Source: Enterococcus sp. DIV2402
GTDB lineage: Bacteria; Bacillota; Bacilli; Lactobacillales; Enterococcaceae
DNA: 64,000 nucleotides
Direction of reading: 5' to 3'
Assembly: GCF_017426705.2 (NCBI RefSeq)
Contig: NZ_CP147251.1
Location: 124,001 to 188,000 of the forward strand
Both the position numbers and the translations under genes were made by a program. Shown one piece after another: positions 44,110 to 54,004 of this stretch. How positions within the stretch are numbered: the first letter of the stretch is position 1; each line of letters begins with the position of its first letter. The notes beneath the pieces are model-generated. The model did not search any database. It was not told the origin of the DNA and saw only the letters and a list, made by a program, of their open reading frames with translations.

Positions 44110-44984
44110 TTTCCTTCCTCCTTAAGCCAAACATGGTGGGTTGCTGATAGTTCCTTGCGAGTTAAATTATCTGGTAACTCTTCATGATAATCAAAAACAT
44201 GCAATTGCGCCTGTTTATCTCCTAAGTGTGCTGCTTCCAGTAATTGCTTTGTATACGGATGATGTGGGTGATAAAAGATTTCCTCAGTGGTTCCTTCTTC
44301 GACAACCAAACCTTGGTACATTACTTTAATATAGTCACACATTCCTGCTACTACGCCAAAATCATGGGTGACTAAAATCACGGAAAGCTCTTCACTTTCC
44401 TGTAATTCTTTAATAAGCGATAAGATTTGTGCCTGAATTGTCACATCCAAAGCTGTTGTTGGTTCATCTGCAATTAAAAGTTGTGGTTCTGCTAACAAGG
44501 CCATCGCAATCATTACACGTTGGCGCATGCCACCAGATAATTCATGAGGAAATTGTTTCATCCGTTTTTCAGCAAGAGCAATCCCCACCTTTTCTAACTC
44601 TTGAATCGCTCGTTGTTGAGCTGCTTTTTTGGAGATTTTTTGTTTTCGTAAAATCACTTCAGTTAAATGATAGCCAATCGTTCGTAAAGGATTTAAAGAG
44701 GTCATTGGATCTTGAAAAATCATGGAAATTGGTAACTTTTGTGGATTCGTTACGCGCTCTTCGTTAAATTCAAAAGCAGTTGTCGACATCACAGCTTGTT
44801 CCGGTAAAATATCCATAATACTTTTCATTGCCATACTTTTGCCGCTACCTGATTCACCAACAATCCCGATGACTTGACCTTTAGGCACATCCAAATCAAT
44901 TCCTCTAAGAATTGGTATTAATTCGCCACGTTTTGGTTGAATGTCTACGCGTAAATCACTCAATTTTAATATATTTTTTGCCAT
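44106..44984 (-). CDS. oppD: Oligopeptide ABC transporter ATPase
   Basis: 292 residues. Walker [14 protein letters not shown], signature [16 protein letters not shown], Walker [13 protein letters not shown]. The C-terminal [16 protein letters not shown] is family-typical, but the cysteine-rich cluster found in many OppD proteins is absent. Four bases after oppC's stop, coupled to oppF. Confidence 0.92.
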   Translation of the reverse strand: MAKNILKLSDLRVDIQPKRGELIPILRGIDLDVPKGQVIGIVGESGSGKSMAMKSIMDILPEQAVMSTTAFEFNEERVTNPQKLPISMIFQDPMTSLNPLRTIGYHLTEVILRKQKISKKAAQQRAIQELEKVGIALAEKRMKQFPHELSGGMRQRVMIAMALLAEPQLLIADEPTTALDVTIQAQILSLIKELQESEELSVILVTHDFGVVAGMCDYIKVMYQGLVVEEGTTEEIFYHPHHPYTKQLLEAAHLGDKQAQLHVFDYHEELPDNLTRKELSATHHVWLKEEGK

Positions 44985-44988
44985 CGAA

Positions 44989-45819
44989 TTAGACCTCCCT
45001 TTGTAAAACTTGCTTAATCATGTCACCAAGGTTATTAAAGGAATAAATCGTTAATGCTACAAACAAACCAGGAAGTATGGCCATATAAGGTGCCCGTTGC
45101 AAGCTATTTTGAGCATTCTGCAAAAGACTTCCCCATGATGCCATAGGTTGTTGAATTCCTAATCCTAAAAAGCTCAACGCTGATTCAGTCATAATCGCAC
45201 TAGAAATGCTCGTTGAAGCTGCGACAATTAAGGTCGGTAATACCGAGGGAAAAATATGTCTAAAAATAATCGTGCTTGCAGATTGCCCAATGAAATTTGC
45301 ATATAAAACGTAGTCTCTTTCTTTCGCAGACAAGGTTTCACCACGAATTAAACGTGCAATATTCATCCATGAAAAACCACCAATAACAATAATGATCGTC
45401 CCTAGACCTGGTTTTAAGAAGACACTTAATACAATCACTAAAACTAACCACGGAATAGAGGATAAGATATCTACAATACGCATCAAGACATTATCAATCC
45501 AGCCGCCAAAATATCCTGAGACTAAGCCGACTGTCGTACCAATTGTCGTCGCCGTCAACATTGCCAATACACCTACTAATAAGGAGACCCTACCACCATA
45601 TACCACTCGAATAAAATAATCTCGGCCCACTTCATCAGTTCCAAAAAGATGCTGCCAGCTTGGAGGTTGTGACATATTGCTGACATCTGTCGCATTCGGA
45701 TCAATTGGTAGTAACGGAGCGATTAGTGACAAGCTAATTAGTAATGCTAGAAATATAAAAGAGAGGGTATAAATTGGAGAAGAAAAAATCGCTCTGAACA
45801 AATTTTTCAAACGCTTCAT
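44989..45819 (-). CDS. oppC: Oligopeptide ABC transporter permease
   Basis: 276 residues with about six transmembrane helices. The inner-membrane EAA-like loop (ERDYVLYANFIGQSASTIIFRHIFPSVLP) contacts the ATPases. The N-terminal HLFGTDEVGRDYFIRV is characteristic of OppC/DppC. Start overlaps the oppB stop by one base (TAATG). Confidence 0.92.
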   Translation of the reverse strand: MKRLKNLFRAIFSSPIYTLSFIFLALLISLSLIAPLLPIDPNATDVSNMSQPPSWQHLFGTDEVGRDYFIRVVYGGRVSLLVGVLAMLTATTIGTTVGLVSGYFGGWIDNVLMRIVDILSSIPWLVLVIVLSVFLKPGLGTIIIVIGGFSWMNIARLIRGETLSAKERDYVLYANFIGQSASTIIFRHIFPSVLPTLIVAASTSISSAIMTESALSFLGLGIQQPMASWGSLLQNAQNSLQRAPYMAILPGLFVALTIYSFNNLGDMIKQVLQREV

Positions 45820-46778
45820 TACTCTTTTCCTCCCTTGCGAATTCGTGGATCAACAACTGAATAAAGGACATCTGAAAGGAGATTCCCCAAGATAACTAAA
45901 GTTGCTGAAAGTAGCATAATTGCCATAATAACTGGATAATCTAAACTTCTCGTTGCGCTCGTCAAATAAGGCCCCACTCCTGGCCAACCAAAGATGGTTT
46001 CTGTAATAATCGCACCAGTAACCAACATCGGTAATGCTAAACCTAATTGGGTCACTACTGGAATCAATACATTTCGACTAATGTGTCGACGGAAAATTTG
46101 CCATTTTGTCGCATGAAATGCTCGTTGAACAGTCACGTAATCTTCCGCCACTTGTTGCAAGGCAGAGGAACGAATATAACGGGTTAATTCTGGGAAAAAA
46201 GCAACCGTCAATGTAAGATAAGGCATGATAAAATGTGCCAGAAAATCATTGAAGTCCCCCGCTTTCCCAACTGTATTCATACCAATAATTGGGAATAAAT
46301 TTAACCGATAACCTAAAAAATAAATCAAAATCATCGCAAACCAAAATGTTGGAATCGCAATCCCTAAAGAAGCAATACCATCAATTAATTTATCAAAAAA
46401 TTTCCCTTTGTTTGCAGCAGCAATCAATCCCAAAGTAATGGCTAAAATTAATGCCGTTAGATAGGCCGGAATAATTAATTTCATCGTATTAGGTATACGA
46501 ACCGCTAATTCACCAGCAATACTGCGTTGTGAAACCAATGAATAACCAAAATCTCCTTTAAAAATATTCGTCAACCACGTAGCGTACTGGACAAAAAATG
46601 GTTCATTCAAGCCATATTTCTCTCTTAATGCTTCTACTCGGTCTGGAGACATATTAGGTGTTGTCACGGAATCAATTACATCATACGGTGCCAGATGAAT
46701 CAATGAAAAGACAATAAATGAAATAACCAATAGCAAAGGAATAGCTTGAAGTACTCGTTTTGCAATATATCTTGCCAC
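45819..46778 (-). CDS. oppB: Oligopeptide ABC transporter permease
   Basis: About 320 residues with six transmembrane helices; RYIAKRVLQAIPLLLVISFIV at the N-terminus and the EAA loop (EDYVTVQRAFHATKWQIFRRHI) are typical. I use the GTG at 46778, about nine bases after AAAGGAA. The ATG-initiated reading up to 46853 would span an intercistronic hairpin and has no ribosome site. Confidence 0.87.
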   Translation of the reverse strand: MARYIAKRVLQAIPLLLVISFIVFSLIHLAPYDVIDSVTTPNMSPDRVEALREKYGLNEPFFVQYATWLTNIFKGDFGYSLVSQRSIAGELAVRIPNTMKLIIPAYLTALILAITLGLIAAANKGKFFDKLIDGIASLGIAIPTFWFAMILIYFLGYRLNLFPIIGMNTVGKAGDFNDFLAHFIMPYLTLTVAFFPELTRYIRSSALQQVAEDYVTVQRAFHATKWQIFRRHISRNVLIPVVTQLGLALPMLVTGAIITETIFGWPGVGPYLTSATRSLDYPVIMAIMLLSATLVILGNLLSDVLYSVVDPRIRKGGKE

Positions 46779-46809
46779 ACGTAACACTTCCTTTCTCATA
46801 ATAAAAATG

Positions 46810-46845
46810 AAAAGAGACTGTGATAAAAGAGTCTTTATCACAGTC
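46810..46845 (-). terminator. Intercistronic hairpin between oppA and oppB
   Basis: Minus strand: GACTGTGATAAA pairs perfectly with TTTATCACAGTC around a 6-base loop, followed by TCTTTTC. Probably a partial terminator or processing barrier that makes more binding protein than permease. Confidence 0.65.
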
Positions 46846-46852
46846 CAATTCA

Positions 46853-48433
46853 CTATTTAATCGTTAATTTAGACACATCTTCAAACGTGTAAATTGGAAT
46901 TAATCCGGCATCTTCTACATTTCCAATGCGGTTGTTAACTGCTAGAATTTTTTTGTTATCAACAATTGGATAGATACGCGCATCGTCAGCGATAGCTTGT
47001 TGTAATTCATTATATAATTCTTTGCGTTTCGCTTCATCCAATTCAACTGCAGCTTTGTTAAATAATTCGTCTGTTGCTTTATTTTCTGTTTGGAAGTAAT
47101 TGGCACTACCCTCTGTTTCAAATAATGCACCATATAAATCAGGATCATTTCCCATAATATAACCACCCAAGAATAGGTTATATTTAGTTGAGCCATCTTT
47201 ATCCAATTCAGCAAAAATTGCTGTTCCATCGCCACCCTCTAATGTTACGGTAATACCAGCTTTTTGCAACTGTTGTTGAATTAAAGTTGCTTGAATCGTT
47301 TGTGCTGGATCACTTGAAGAAAAGGCTAAGTTTAATTTCAAGTCGCTTACATTAGCTTCTTTTAATAGTTCTTTTGATTTTTCAATGTTCGTGTCGTATT
47401 TTTCAACGTCCTCTGTCGCAAATGGATTATTTGGTGGTAAGAATGAGTAAGGTTGTTCATAATATTCTTTTTCTAAATACGCCGCTTGATTTAACTCATC
47501 TTTGTTTAACGCAAACAATACAGCTTGACGTACTTTAACATCTTGTAATGCTTCAGATTTTGTATTTAATCCTAGATAACCTACACGATTTTCACTGTAA
47601 GGGTACGTAGTGATGGTTTTTTCATCTAAATCAGCCACATCTGATGGTAAAACAAAGGCTGCATCAACTTCACCTTTTTGCAGTGCTACTTTTGTTGTAT
47701 CGGCACTTTCAATAATGCGTAAAGTTAAGTTTTTAATTGATGGTTCGCCACCAAAATAATGTTCATTCGCTTCAAATGTTAAATACTCGCCACGTTTATA
47801 CTCAACTAACTTGTATGGTCCTGTTCCAACTGGATTTTCTGGTAATTCATTCACCGAAAAATCTTCTACGCCTTCAAAAATATGTTTTGGAATGATAAAC
47901 GTTTCAGTCGCAATGTTGTTAACTGCCGCTGCACTGGCTTGTGGCAATACAAATTTCACTGTATAGTCATCGACTTTTTCAAATTTGATCGGTTGATCGC
48001 CAACCCATAGTTGATCGGCATTTCCATTTTCTTTTTTGGCTTTTTGTTCATACGTAAACACTACATCATCAGCTGTAAAAGGTTCGCCATCTGACCATTT
48101 CACATCTTTTTTCAAATGAACAGTTACAGATAAACCATCTTCTGCTGGTTCAACTGATTCTGCTAAAGCATTTTTTGTCGTTCCATCCCCTTCAACAATC
48201 ACTAATGGTGAATAAATGATATTAGTTACTGTTAAGCCCCAACGGTCACTTGTGTTAATTGGGTTGGTAGAAGAAGGATCTCCACTGATTGCATACGTAA
48301 ATGTCGCATCGTCTGCTGTGGTACTTGAACTATTTGCTGTTTCATTCGTGTTTCCTCCTGATGAACAAGCCGCTAAAGCCAATCCTAAAGCAAAGATGCC
48401 GACGCTAAAAAGCCCCTTTTTCCATTTTTTCAT
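46853..48433 (-). CDS. oppA: Oligopeptide-binding lipoprotein (ABC substrate-binding protein)
   Basis: 526 residues, SBP family 5. The signal peptide ends in a lipobox LALAAC (about C23). Conserved segments are LAESVEPAEDGLSVTVHLKKDVKWSDGEPFTADDV and NPVGTGPYKLVEY. It delivers peptides to OppBC at the cell surface. GGGAGG precedes the ATG at 48433. First gene of the oppABCDF-osmC transcript. Confidence 0.93.
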   Translation of the reverse strand: MKKWKKGLFSVGIFALGLALAACSSGGNTNETANSSSTTADDATFTYAISGDPSSTNPINTSDRWGLTVTNIIYSPLVIVEGDGTTKNALAESVEPAEDGLSVTVHLKKDVKWSDGEPFTADDVVFTYEQKAKKENGNADQLWVGDQPIKFEKVDDYTVKFVLPQASAAAVNNIATETFIIPKHIFEGVEDFSVNELPENPVGTGPYKLVEYKRGEYLTFEANEHYFGGEPSIKNLTLRIIESADTTKVALQKGEVDAAFVLPSDVADLDEKTITTYPYSENRVGYLGLNTKSEALQDVKVRQAVLFALNKDELNQAAYLEKEYYEQPYSFLPPNNPFATEDVEKYDTNIEKSKELLKEANVSDLKLNLAFSSSDPAQTIQATLIQQQLQKAGITVTLEGGDGTAIFAELDKDGSTKYNLFLGGYIMGNDPDLYGALFETEGSANYFQTENKATDELFNKAAVELDEAKRKELYNELQQAIADDARIYPIVDNKKILAVNNRIGNVEDAGLIPIYTFEDVSKLTIK

Positions 48434-48482
48434 GTATTATTCCTCCCTGAATACATCACTTACTGATAGTATTTGTTCCCAA

Positions 48483-48539
48483 AGAATAGTCGGTTCATTT
48501 TAAAAAGTCAACGCACTTGTGATAGCTTTTTTCTATCAC
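48483..48539 (-). promoter_or_regulatory. Promoter of the opp operon with upstream inverted repeat
   Basis: Minus strand: TTGACT (48506-48511) and TATTCT (48483-48488) with a 17-base spacer. GTGATAG/CTATCAC, a 7-bp inverted repeat at 48519-48539, lies just upstream of the -35 and may bind a regulator. Confidence 0.55.
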
Positions 48540-48569
48540 TATATATTAATTATTAAAAAAATTAGCGAA

Positions 48570-48607
48570 AAAAAAGCGTATAGATGAACGTATCTATACG
48601 CTTTTGC
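48570..48607 (-). terminator. Terminator after NlpA gene
   Basis: Minus strand: AAAGCGTATAGAT pairs with ATCTATACGCTTT, followed by TTTTT. It isolates the lipoprotein gene from the opp operon. Confidence 0.88.
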
Positions 48608-48696
48608 TGAAACAGTAACCTTTCACGTAAGTAAGCCTTTTACATCTTAGTATAAAGGAATTGAATCACCTGATAATCGTAGCTGTTTCTATTTTT

Positions 48697-49542
48697 TTAC
48701 CAAACTGGAACACTTGATTTTTTCGTTGTTTCTTCGATGATTTTTTTCACTTCATCTGTTTGATAGTATTTTACTACTGTTTGATAAATCTCTTTGTCTT
48801 TTTCTTCTTCACGAGCTGCAATAACATTGTAGTATGGTTTAGAAGAATCAGCAATTGGTTCTAAGAAAATTGCATCCTCAGTTGGAATATGACCTGCATC
48901 AACAGCGACATTGTTGTTTACACATGCAATATCTACATCGTCTAATACACGAATCGTTTGATTAGCATCCAATAAATCAAATTTCAAATCTTTTGGATTA
49001 GCAATGATATCGTTAACTGTTGGCATAAACCCTTTCTCTGGGTCTAATTCAATTAAACCCGCAGTTTGTAATAATAACAATGCGCGACTTTCATTTGATA
49101 CGTCATTTGGAAGGGCAACAGTTGCGCCATCTTTTAATTCTGACACATCTTTAATTTTATTTGAGAAAATACCTAATGGATTCAACGTGGTATAAGCGAT
49201 AGTTGTATTGTGGAACCCGCCTTCTTTGTTGACGTTATCCATGTAGATTTCAGTTAATGATGAATGTAAATCAATTGACCCATCTTCTAAAGCCGTAATT
49301 GGGCCACGATAATCAGTAAATTTTACGATTTCTAAATCAATATTTTCTTTATCTTTTAATTCTTTTTGAACGTGTTCCCACGCTTCATTATTTTCTCCAA
49401 CAACTCCTAGACGAACAACTTCTGCTTTCGCCTCACTTGAAGAATCTGTCTCCGTTGTATTTCCTGAACCACATGCGCCTAATAATGTTAGGGCACCGAC
49501 CGTTAAAATACCTGTAACCACTTTGTTCCAACCTTTTTTCAT
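48697..49542 (-). CDS. NlpA/MetQ-family substrate-binding lipoprotein
   Basis: 281 residues. Signal peptide with lipobox LLGAC, then the family fold: VRLGVVGENNEAWEHVQKEL, TALEDGSIDLHSSLTE, VALPNDVSNESRALLLLQ. The family usually binds methionine for MetNP. No metN or metP is nearby, so the ATPase and permease must be elsewhere. I use the ATG at 49542 (AAGGAGA six bases upstream). A T-box leader precedes it, so it answers to uncharged tRNA, but the leader lacks an AUG specifier candidate. Ligand open. Confidence 0.87.
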   Translation of the reverse strand: MKKGWNKVVTGILTVGALTLLGACGSGNTTETDSSSEAKAEVVRLGVVGENNEAWEHVQKELKDKENIDLEIVKFTDYRGPITALEDGSIDLHSSLTEIYMDNVNKEGGFHNTTIAYTTLNPLGIFSNKIKDVSELKDGATVALPNDVSNESRALLLLQTAGLIELDPEKGFMPTVNDIIANPKDLKFDLLDANQTIRVLDDVDIACVNNNVAVDAGHIPTEDAIFLEPIADSSKPYYNVIAAREEEKDKEIYQTVVKYYQTDEVKKIIEETTKKSSVPVW

Positions 49543-49591
49543 TGCCATTCTCCTTTTGTTTTTTTCCGTTTTGATTTTGCTTCTGAAAAAT

Positions 49592-49825
49592 AAAAAGCGC
49601 CCTTCATCAACACAAAGATGCTGATAAAAGGACGAAATTTCGAGGTACCACCTTTTTCAGAAGTAAAACTTCCCTGTCTCTTTTTTACAAGAAACGTTCA
49701 AGGTAACAATTGAACAAGTCGAAATTGCCTATTATCGACAATTTTCCTCAGAGAATCTGTTCTACTTGAAAGCAATGAATACTTACAAGATGACACAGCT
49801 CTTCAACGGATAGATATATAAGTTT
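49592..49825 (-). promoter_or_regulatory. T-box riboswitch upstream of the NlpA gene
   Basis: Minus strand: the T-box AAGGTGGTACCTCG lies at 49641-49654, followed by a terminator whose stem (GTCCTT... to AAGGGCGC) ends in TTTTT at 49592. Upstream are hairpins AAATTG/CAATTT and GTTCAA/TTGAAC. A compact Stem I is closed by AGAG/CTCT with a TGA suggestive of the K-turn. No ATG occurs between the predicted transcript start and the T-box, so the specifier is not AUG; CAG, ATT or others near 49755-49770 are candidates. Confidence 0.85.
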
Positions 49826-49831
49826 TCTTGT

Positions 49832-49860
49832 ACTTTACAGTATCCGTAAACCAGTGTCAA
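49832..49860 (-). promoter_or_regulatory. Promoter of the T-box leader
   Basis: Minus strand: TTGACA (perfect -35) and TAAAGT with a 17-base spacer; transcript start near 49825. Confidence 0.75.
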
Positions 49861-49874
49861 TATTTAAAACCAAA

Positions 49875-50447
49875 TCATTTAATTAGTGAAATTTCATTCA
49901 ATGGCCAATAACGCATGAAAACTTCCCCTTGAACCATCGACTCATCGACAAAGCCAAATATCCGACTATCTTTCGAGATTAAACGATTGTCTCCAAGAAC
50001 AAAATATTTTCCTTCCGGTACATTATATGAAAAATCATTTGTGAACGTTAATGCTCGTTCAGCAGTTTGTTGAAAACTCGTGTTATAACCATATTCTGTT
50101 TGTAATTTATTGTCTGCAAATTTTTCTTTGTATTCTGTTAAGTACGTTTCCTCAACTTTTTCACCATTTACGGTAAGCACATCATTTTTCATTTGAACGT
50201 TATCACCAGGCATACCAATTACACGTTTGACAGCTAATTTTTCTAAATCATCTGGTTCTTGGGTGGTGATGATATCAAAGCGTTCAATTTTAGAAAGCTG
50301 GAATGTAAATAATTTTTGTCCGTCTGCTAAAGTAGGGTCCATTGAATGTCCTTTCACTGACACAGGTGTCACTACAAATAGACGTAATATTAATAATAGT
50401 ACGACGAAAAAAATAAACGTCCCCCAATTTTTCATAAATTCTTTCAA
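49875..50447 (-). CDS. lepB: Signal peptidase I
   Basis: 190 residues, one N-terminal membrane anchor (FIFFVVLLLILRLFVV). The catalytic serine is in KGHSMDPTL and the lysine in KLAVKRVIGMPGD; GDNRLISKDSR is box E. It cleaves signal peptides at the outer face of the membrane. Start is TTG at 50447, eight bases after GGGGAG; an ATG twelve bases later is less well placed. Confidence 0.92.
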   Translation of the reverse strand: MKEFMKNWGTFIFFVVLLLILRLFVVTPVSVKGHSMDPTLADGQKLFTFQLSKIERFDIITTQEPDDLEKLAVKRVIGMPGDNVQMKNDVLTVNGEKVEETYLTEYKEKFADNKLQTEYGYNTSFQQTAERALTFTNDFSYNVPEGKYFVLGDNRLISKDSRIFGFVDESMVQGEVFMRYWPLNEISLIK

Positions 50448-50647
50448 AGGTTATGCTCCCCTACTAGTTATTTCGATTCTTTGTTTATTATAACATAGCT
50501 TCTTATTGTTAGCGAAAATTGATGTCCTCTCTTATCGATAATGATTGTTTTTACTACGGTTCTATGGTATATTCTCTGAATATTTGCCATTTTTGGCTAC
50601 ACTTTTGTTATACTAGTGAATAATACATTTAGATTGGAGATATTCTT

Positions 50648-52054
50648 ATGAACTTTGGACGTTTTACGCGTCTTACAGTGCGTCGAGGAAAGAATTTTTT
50701 CTCAAAAAATATTTCGTCAATTCAACTGATTGTTACCTATTATATTTTAATGACTCTTCTTGCACTTATTTTACTTTACTTGCCTATTTTTCGAAAACCA
50801 GATGTATATGTTTCGTTTATCGACATGTTCTTTATGGCAATTAGTACGATTAGTGTGACTGGCTTGTCCACTTTTCCAATTGATGAGGTATTTAATGAAC
50901 GTGGCGTCATTTTACTAGAAATTCTCTTTCAAATTGGTGGCTTGGGTGTCATGATGATTTCGACCTTTTTCTTTATTGTTTCACGGCGTAAAATCTCATT
51001 GAAACAGCGTCAATTAATCATGGCAGACATGAATCAGCCTCGTTTAAGCGGCATTGTGCGCATGATTCGTACAACATTTACAATTATTTTAGTATGTCAG
51101 CTGATTGGCGGTGCCGTCTTTGGCATTTATTTCAAAGTCATGGGTTATTATGACCGCTGGCTAGATGCACTTTTTTATGGATTGTATCAAGCCATCTCTG
51201 CGGTAACCAACTCTGGTTTTGATGTGACCGGTGAATCAATTGTTCCTTACGCAAACGACAATCTCTTTTTAGTAGCAATCATGTTTTTAATTTTTATTGG
51301 AGGCATTGGCTTTCCGGTAATTATGGATTTTCGAGAATGGATTGGTTATCAAGTGTTTAAAAAGAAACGCCAGTTACCTTTCCGTTTCACCCTATTTACC
51401 AAAATTGCTTTCTTAGCATTCGTCATTTTATTCATTGGCGGTACCTTAACGATTTTCTTCCTAGAAAAAGATCATCTCTTTCGAAATATGACTGCAGTAG
51501 GGCAATGGGTTAATAGCATGTTCTACTCAATGACTACACGAAATGCTGGGTTACAGATTCATGATTTGAATGAATTTCAAACAACTACTCTAATGATTTT
51601 TTCAGTATTAATGTTCATCGGGTGTAGCCCTAGTTCCGTTGGTGGGGGTGTTCGAACAACGACTGTCGCCATTATTGGTTTGTATTTAATTTCGTTTTTA
51701 AAAAGTGAAAGCCATATTAACATTTTTGGTCGCAAAATTGCCAATGATGATGTACGTAAATCAGTTGTTGTCTTCATGTTATCTCTATTAATGTGCTTTG
51801 CTTGCGTCATTTTCTTAACTGCTACAGAAGATGTCTCCTTAATTTCCATTATTGTAGAAGTGACTTCCGCATTTGGAACGACAGGATTATCCCTAGGAAT
51901 CACCTCGGAACTTTCTGTAATCGGCAAACTGATTATTGCTTTACTAATGTTTATTGGACGGATTGGGATGTTGTATACTCTATTGTTATTTATCCCTAAA
52001 GAAACAAGAGATTTAGGATACGAATATCCTACTGAAAAAATTATTATTGGTTAA
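50648..52054 (+). CDS. ktrB: KtrB/TrkH-family potassium transporter
   Basis: 468 residues. Four pore-loop repeats each with a filter glycine are seen: ISVTGLSTF, AVTNSGFDV, TTRNAGLQI and AFGTTGLSLG. It takes up K+ (or Na+/K+) across the membrane with a KtrA ring, which is not encoded next to it. TTGGAG precedes the ATG. A terminator follows. Confidence 0.92.
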   Translation: MNFGRFTRLTVRRGKNFFSKNISSIQLIVTYYILMTLLALILLYLPIFRKPDVYVSFIDMFFMAISTISVTGLSTFPIDEVFNERGVILLEILFQIGGLGVMMISTFFFIVSRRKISLKQRQLIMADMNQPRLSGIVRMIRTTFTIILVCQLIGGAVFGIYFKVMGYYDRWLDALFYGLYQAISAVTNSGFDVTGESIVPYANDNLFLVAIMFLIFIGGIGFPVIMDFREWIGYQVFKKKRQLPFRFTLFTKIAFLAFVILFIGGTLTIFFLEKDHLFRNMTAVGQWVNSMFYSMTTRNAGLQIHDLNEFQTTTLMIFSVLMFIGCSPSSVGGGVRTTTVAIIGLYLISFLKSESHINIFGRKIANDDVRKSVVVFMLSLLMCFACVIFLTATEDVSLISIIVEVTSAFGTTGLSLGITSELSVIGKLIIALLMFIGRIGMLYTLLLFIPKETRDLGYEYPTEKIIIG

Positions 52055-52062
52055 AAAAATAC

Positions 52063-52097
52063 CCTTTGCTTAGCAATCTAGGCAAGGGGTATTTGCT
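52063..52097 (+). terminator. Terminator after ktrB
   Basis: AATACCC plus TTGC pairs with GCAAGGGGTATT, then TTGC. A short T run makes it weak on the plus strand; a long A run gives a stronger minus-strand T run. Confidence 0.6.
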
Positions 52098-52125
52098 TGT
52101 TTACCTAAGTAACTACCTAGGGATA

Positions 52126-52491
52126 CTATTTTGTTAATTCTTTTCGGGTTTTTGCAGATATTTTTTGCCAAACGAGATTGTAGGAAAGTTGAATCATCTG
52201 TTCTAGTTCTTCATCACTTAGTTCTTCTGTACTTAAGGTAATTGAATTCCAATGTTTTTTATTCATATGATAGCCAGCGACAATATCTGAATAAATTTCT
52301 CGCCACTCTTCATTTTTTTCTGGTTCACCTTTTAAAGTAATAATAGCTGTTTCCGAGAGTTCTGGACTCATCGTTCCAAACATTTTGCCGGCTACTTCAA
52401 AATAAATGGTTTGCCAATCTTCTCGATAATAAACTTTTGCAAAAGGCAATTGCTTACCAAATGCTTGCAGACGTTCATAGCGTTGTTGCAT
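52126..52491 (-). CDS. MmcQ/YjbR family protein
   Basis: 121 residues. The MmcQ/YjbR double-wing fold is indicated by QTIYFEVAGKMFGTMSPE, IVAGYHMNKKHWNSI and the C-terminal LSYNLVWQKIS. DNA-binding-like, role unknown. I start at the ATG at 52491, eight bases after AAGGAG; the GTG nine bases upstream is too close to that site. Confidence 0.83.
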   Translation of the reverse strand: MQQRYERLQAFGKQLPFAKVYYREDWQTIYFEVAGKMFGTMSPELSETAIITLKGEPEKNEEWREIYSDIVAGYHMNKKHWNSITLSTEELSDEELEQMIQLSYNLVWQKISAKTRKELTK

Positions 52492-52654
52492 GCGCTTCAC
52501 TCCTTTTTATTTTATTATAAGAGAGTTTCTTTTTTCTTGCTAAATTTTTTCTTAATTCTAAAGAAAAAGGGAAGCTGATTAATCTTTTGGCAAAGATATG
52601 GTATGATAAGTTGAATTTGTAATGAATATTTCATTTTACGTATGGAGGTTTTTT

Positions 52655-54004
52655 ATGGGAATCCGAAGTTATTTTGCTGCATTTGTTGGCAAGACCTCAC
52701 AATGGATACTAAAGAATTTTTTTAAGGGAGGATCAAGTCTTCCTGGAAAACTAGCATTATCAATTGATCCGCACATTCTAGATTACCTAGCAAAAGACTA
52801 TCAAGTTGTAGTGGTTACTGGAACAAACGGCAAAACATTAACAACTGCCTTAACTGTGAATATTTTGCGTCAAGAATTTGATAATGTGTTGACAAATCCA
52901 ACTGGTGCAAATATGGTGCAAGGAATTGTCTCTACTTTTCTTTCTGCGAAAAAAACAAGTGGGAAAAAATTTGCTGTCCTTGAAATTGATGAAGCCAGTC
53001 TAAGTAAAGTTACAGAGTACATCAAACCAGAATTATTTGTTTTTACAAATATTTTCCGCGATCAAATGGATCGTTATGGTGAAATTTATACAACGTATCA
53101 ACTAATTGTTGATGGTGCAGCTAAATCACCAAACGCAACTATTTTAACCAATGGTGATTCACCAATTTTCAATTCAATCGATACCATTAATCCTCGTAAA
53201 TATTACGGGTTCGATCATGAAGAAGATCATGAACAAATGGCACACTACAATACAGACGGCGTTTTGTGTCCGAAATGCCAACATATTTTACACTACAAAA
53301 TGATTACTTATGCCAATCTGGGGAAATATTATTGCCCGAATTGCGACTTCCATCGTCCAGAATTAGACTATAAATTAACGGAATTGAAAAATATGACAAA
53401 TACTTCGGCAGAGTTTGTCATCGATGGGAATGAATACAAATTAGAAGTTGGTGGCATGTACAACATTTATAATGCCTTAGCTGCTACTGCTGTTGCAGAA
53501 TATTATACAGTTAGCCCTGAAAAAATTCGTGCTGGACTTGGCTATGATGAAAAAGTCTTTGGCCGTCAAGAAGTGATTGAAATTGATGGGAAGCAATGTA
53601 CCTTAGTTTTAGTAAAAAATCCAGTGGGACTAAATCAAGTCATCGATATGATTGGTTTATCTCCTTATCAATTTTCATTAGTTTGTCTGTTAAATGCCAA
53701 CTACGCCGATGGAATTGACGTTAGTTGGATTTGGGATGGCGATCATGAAGCGTTTGCCGAGATGGACATTCCACAAGTAATTGCAGGTGGTGATCGTCAT
53801 AAAGATATGGCTTTGCGCTTGAAAGTTGCCGGCATTGCCGAAGAAATCATTACAGAAACACAAAATCTTGATGAAGTTATTGATAGTATTAAAGATTTGC
53901 CAACAGAACATGTTTACATCCTCGCAACCTATACTGCTGTCTTACAATTACGTAAAAAACTAGCAGACAAAGGATACATGGAAGGAGGAATGACACGTGG
54001 CTAA
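52655..54004 (+). CDS. murT: Lipid II isoglutaminyl synthase, MurT subunit
   Basis: 449 residues. With GatD it amidates D-glutamate of lipid II. The Mur-ligase P-loop is VVTGTNGKT (about 53-61); a four-cysteine zinc ribbon (CPKC...CPNC) is inserted in the middle domain; a C-terminal DUF1727 domain follows ([17 protein letters not shown]). TGGAGG lies before the ATG at 52655; the longer reading from 52622 is not conserved. The last codons overlap gatD. Confidence 0.94.
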   Translation: MGIRSYFAAFVGKTSQWILKNFFKGGSSLPGKLALSIDPHILDYLAKDYQVVVVTGTNGKTLTTALTVNILRQEFDNVLTNPTGANMVQGIVSTFLSAKKTSGKKFAVLEIDEASLSKVTEYIKPELFVFTNIFRDQMDRYGEIYTTYQLIVDGAAKSPNATILTNGDSPIFNSIDTINPRKYYGFDHEEDHEQMAHYNTDGVLCPKCQHILHYKMITYANLGKYYCPNCDFHRPELDYKLTELKNMTNTSAEFVIDGNEYKLEVGGMYNIYNALAATAVAEYYTVSPEKIRAGLGYDEKVFGRQEVIEIDGKQCTLVLVKNPVGLNQVIDMIGLSPYQFSLVCLLNANYADGIDVSWIWDGDHEAFAEMDIPQVIAGGDRHKDMALRLKVAGIAEEIITETQNLDEVIDSIKDLPTEHVYILATYTAVLQLRKKLADKGYMEGGMTRG

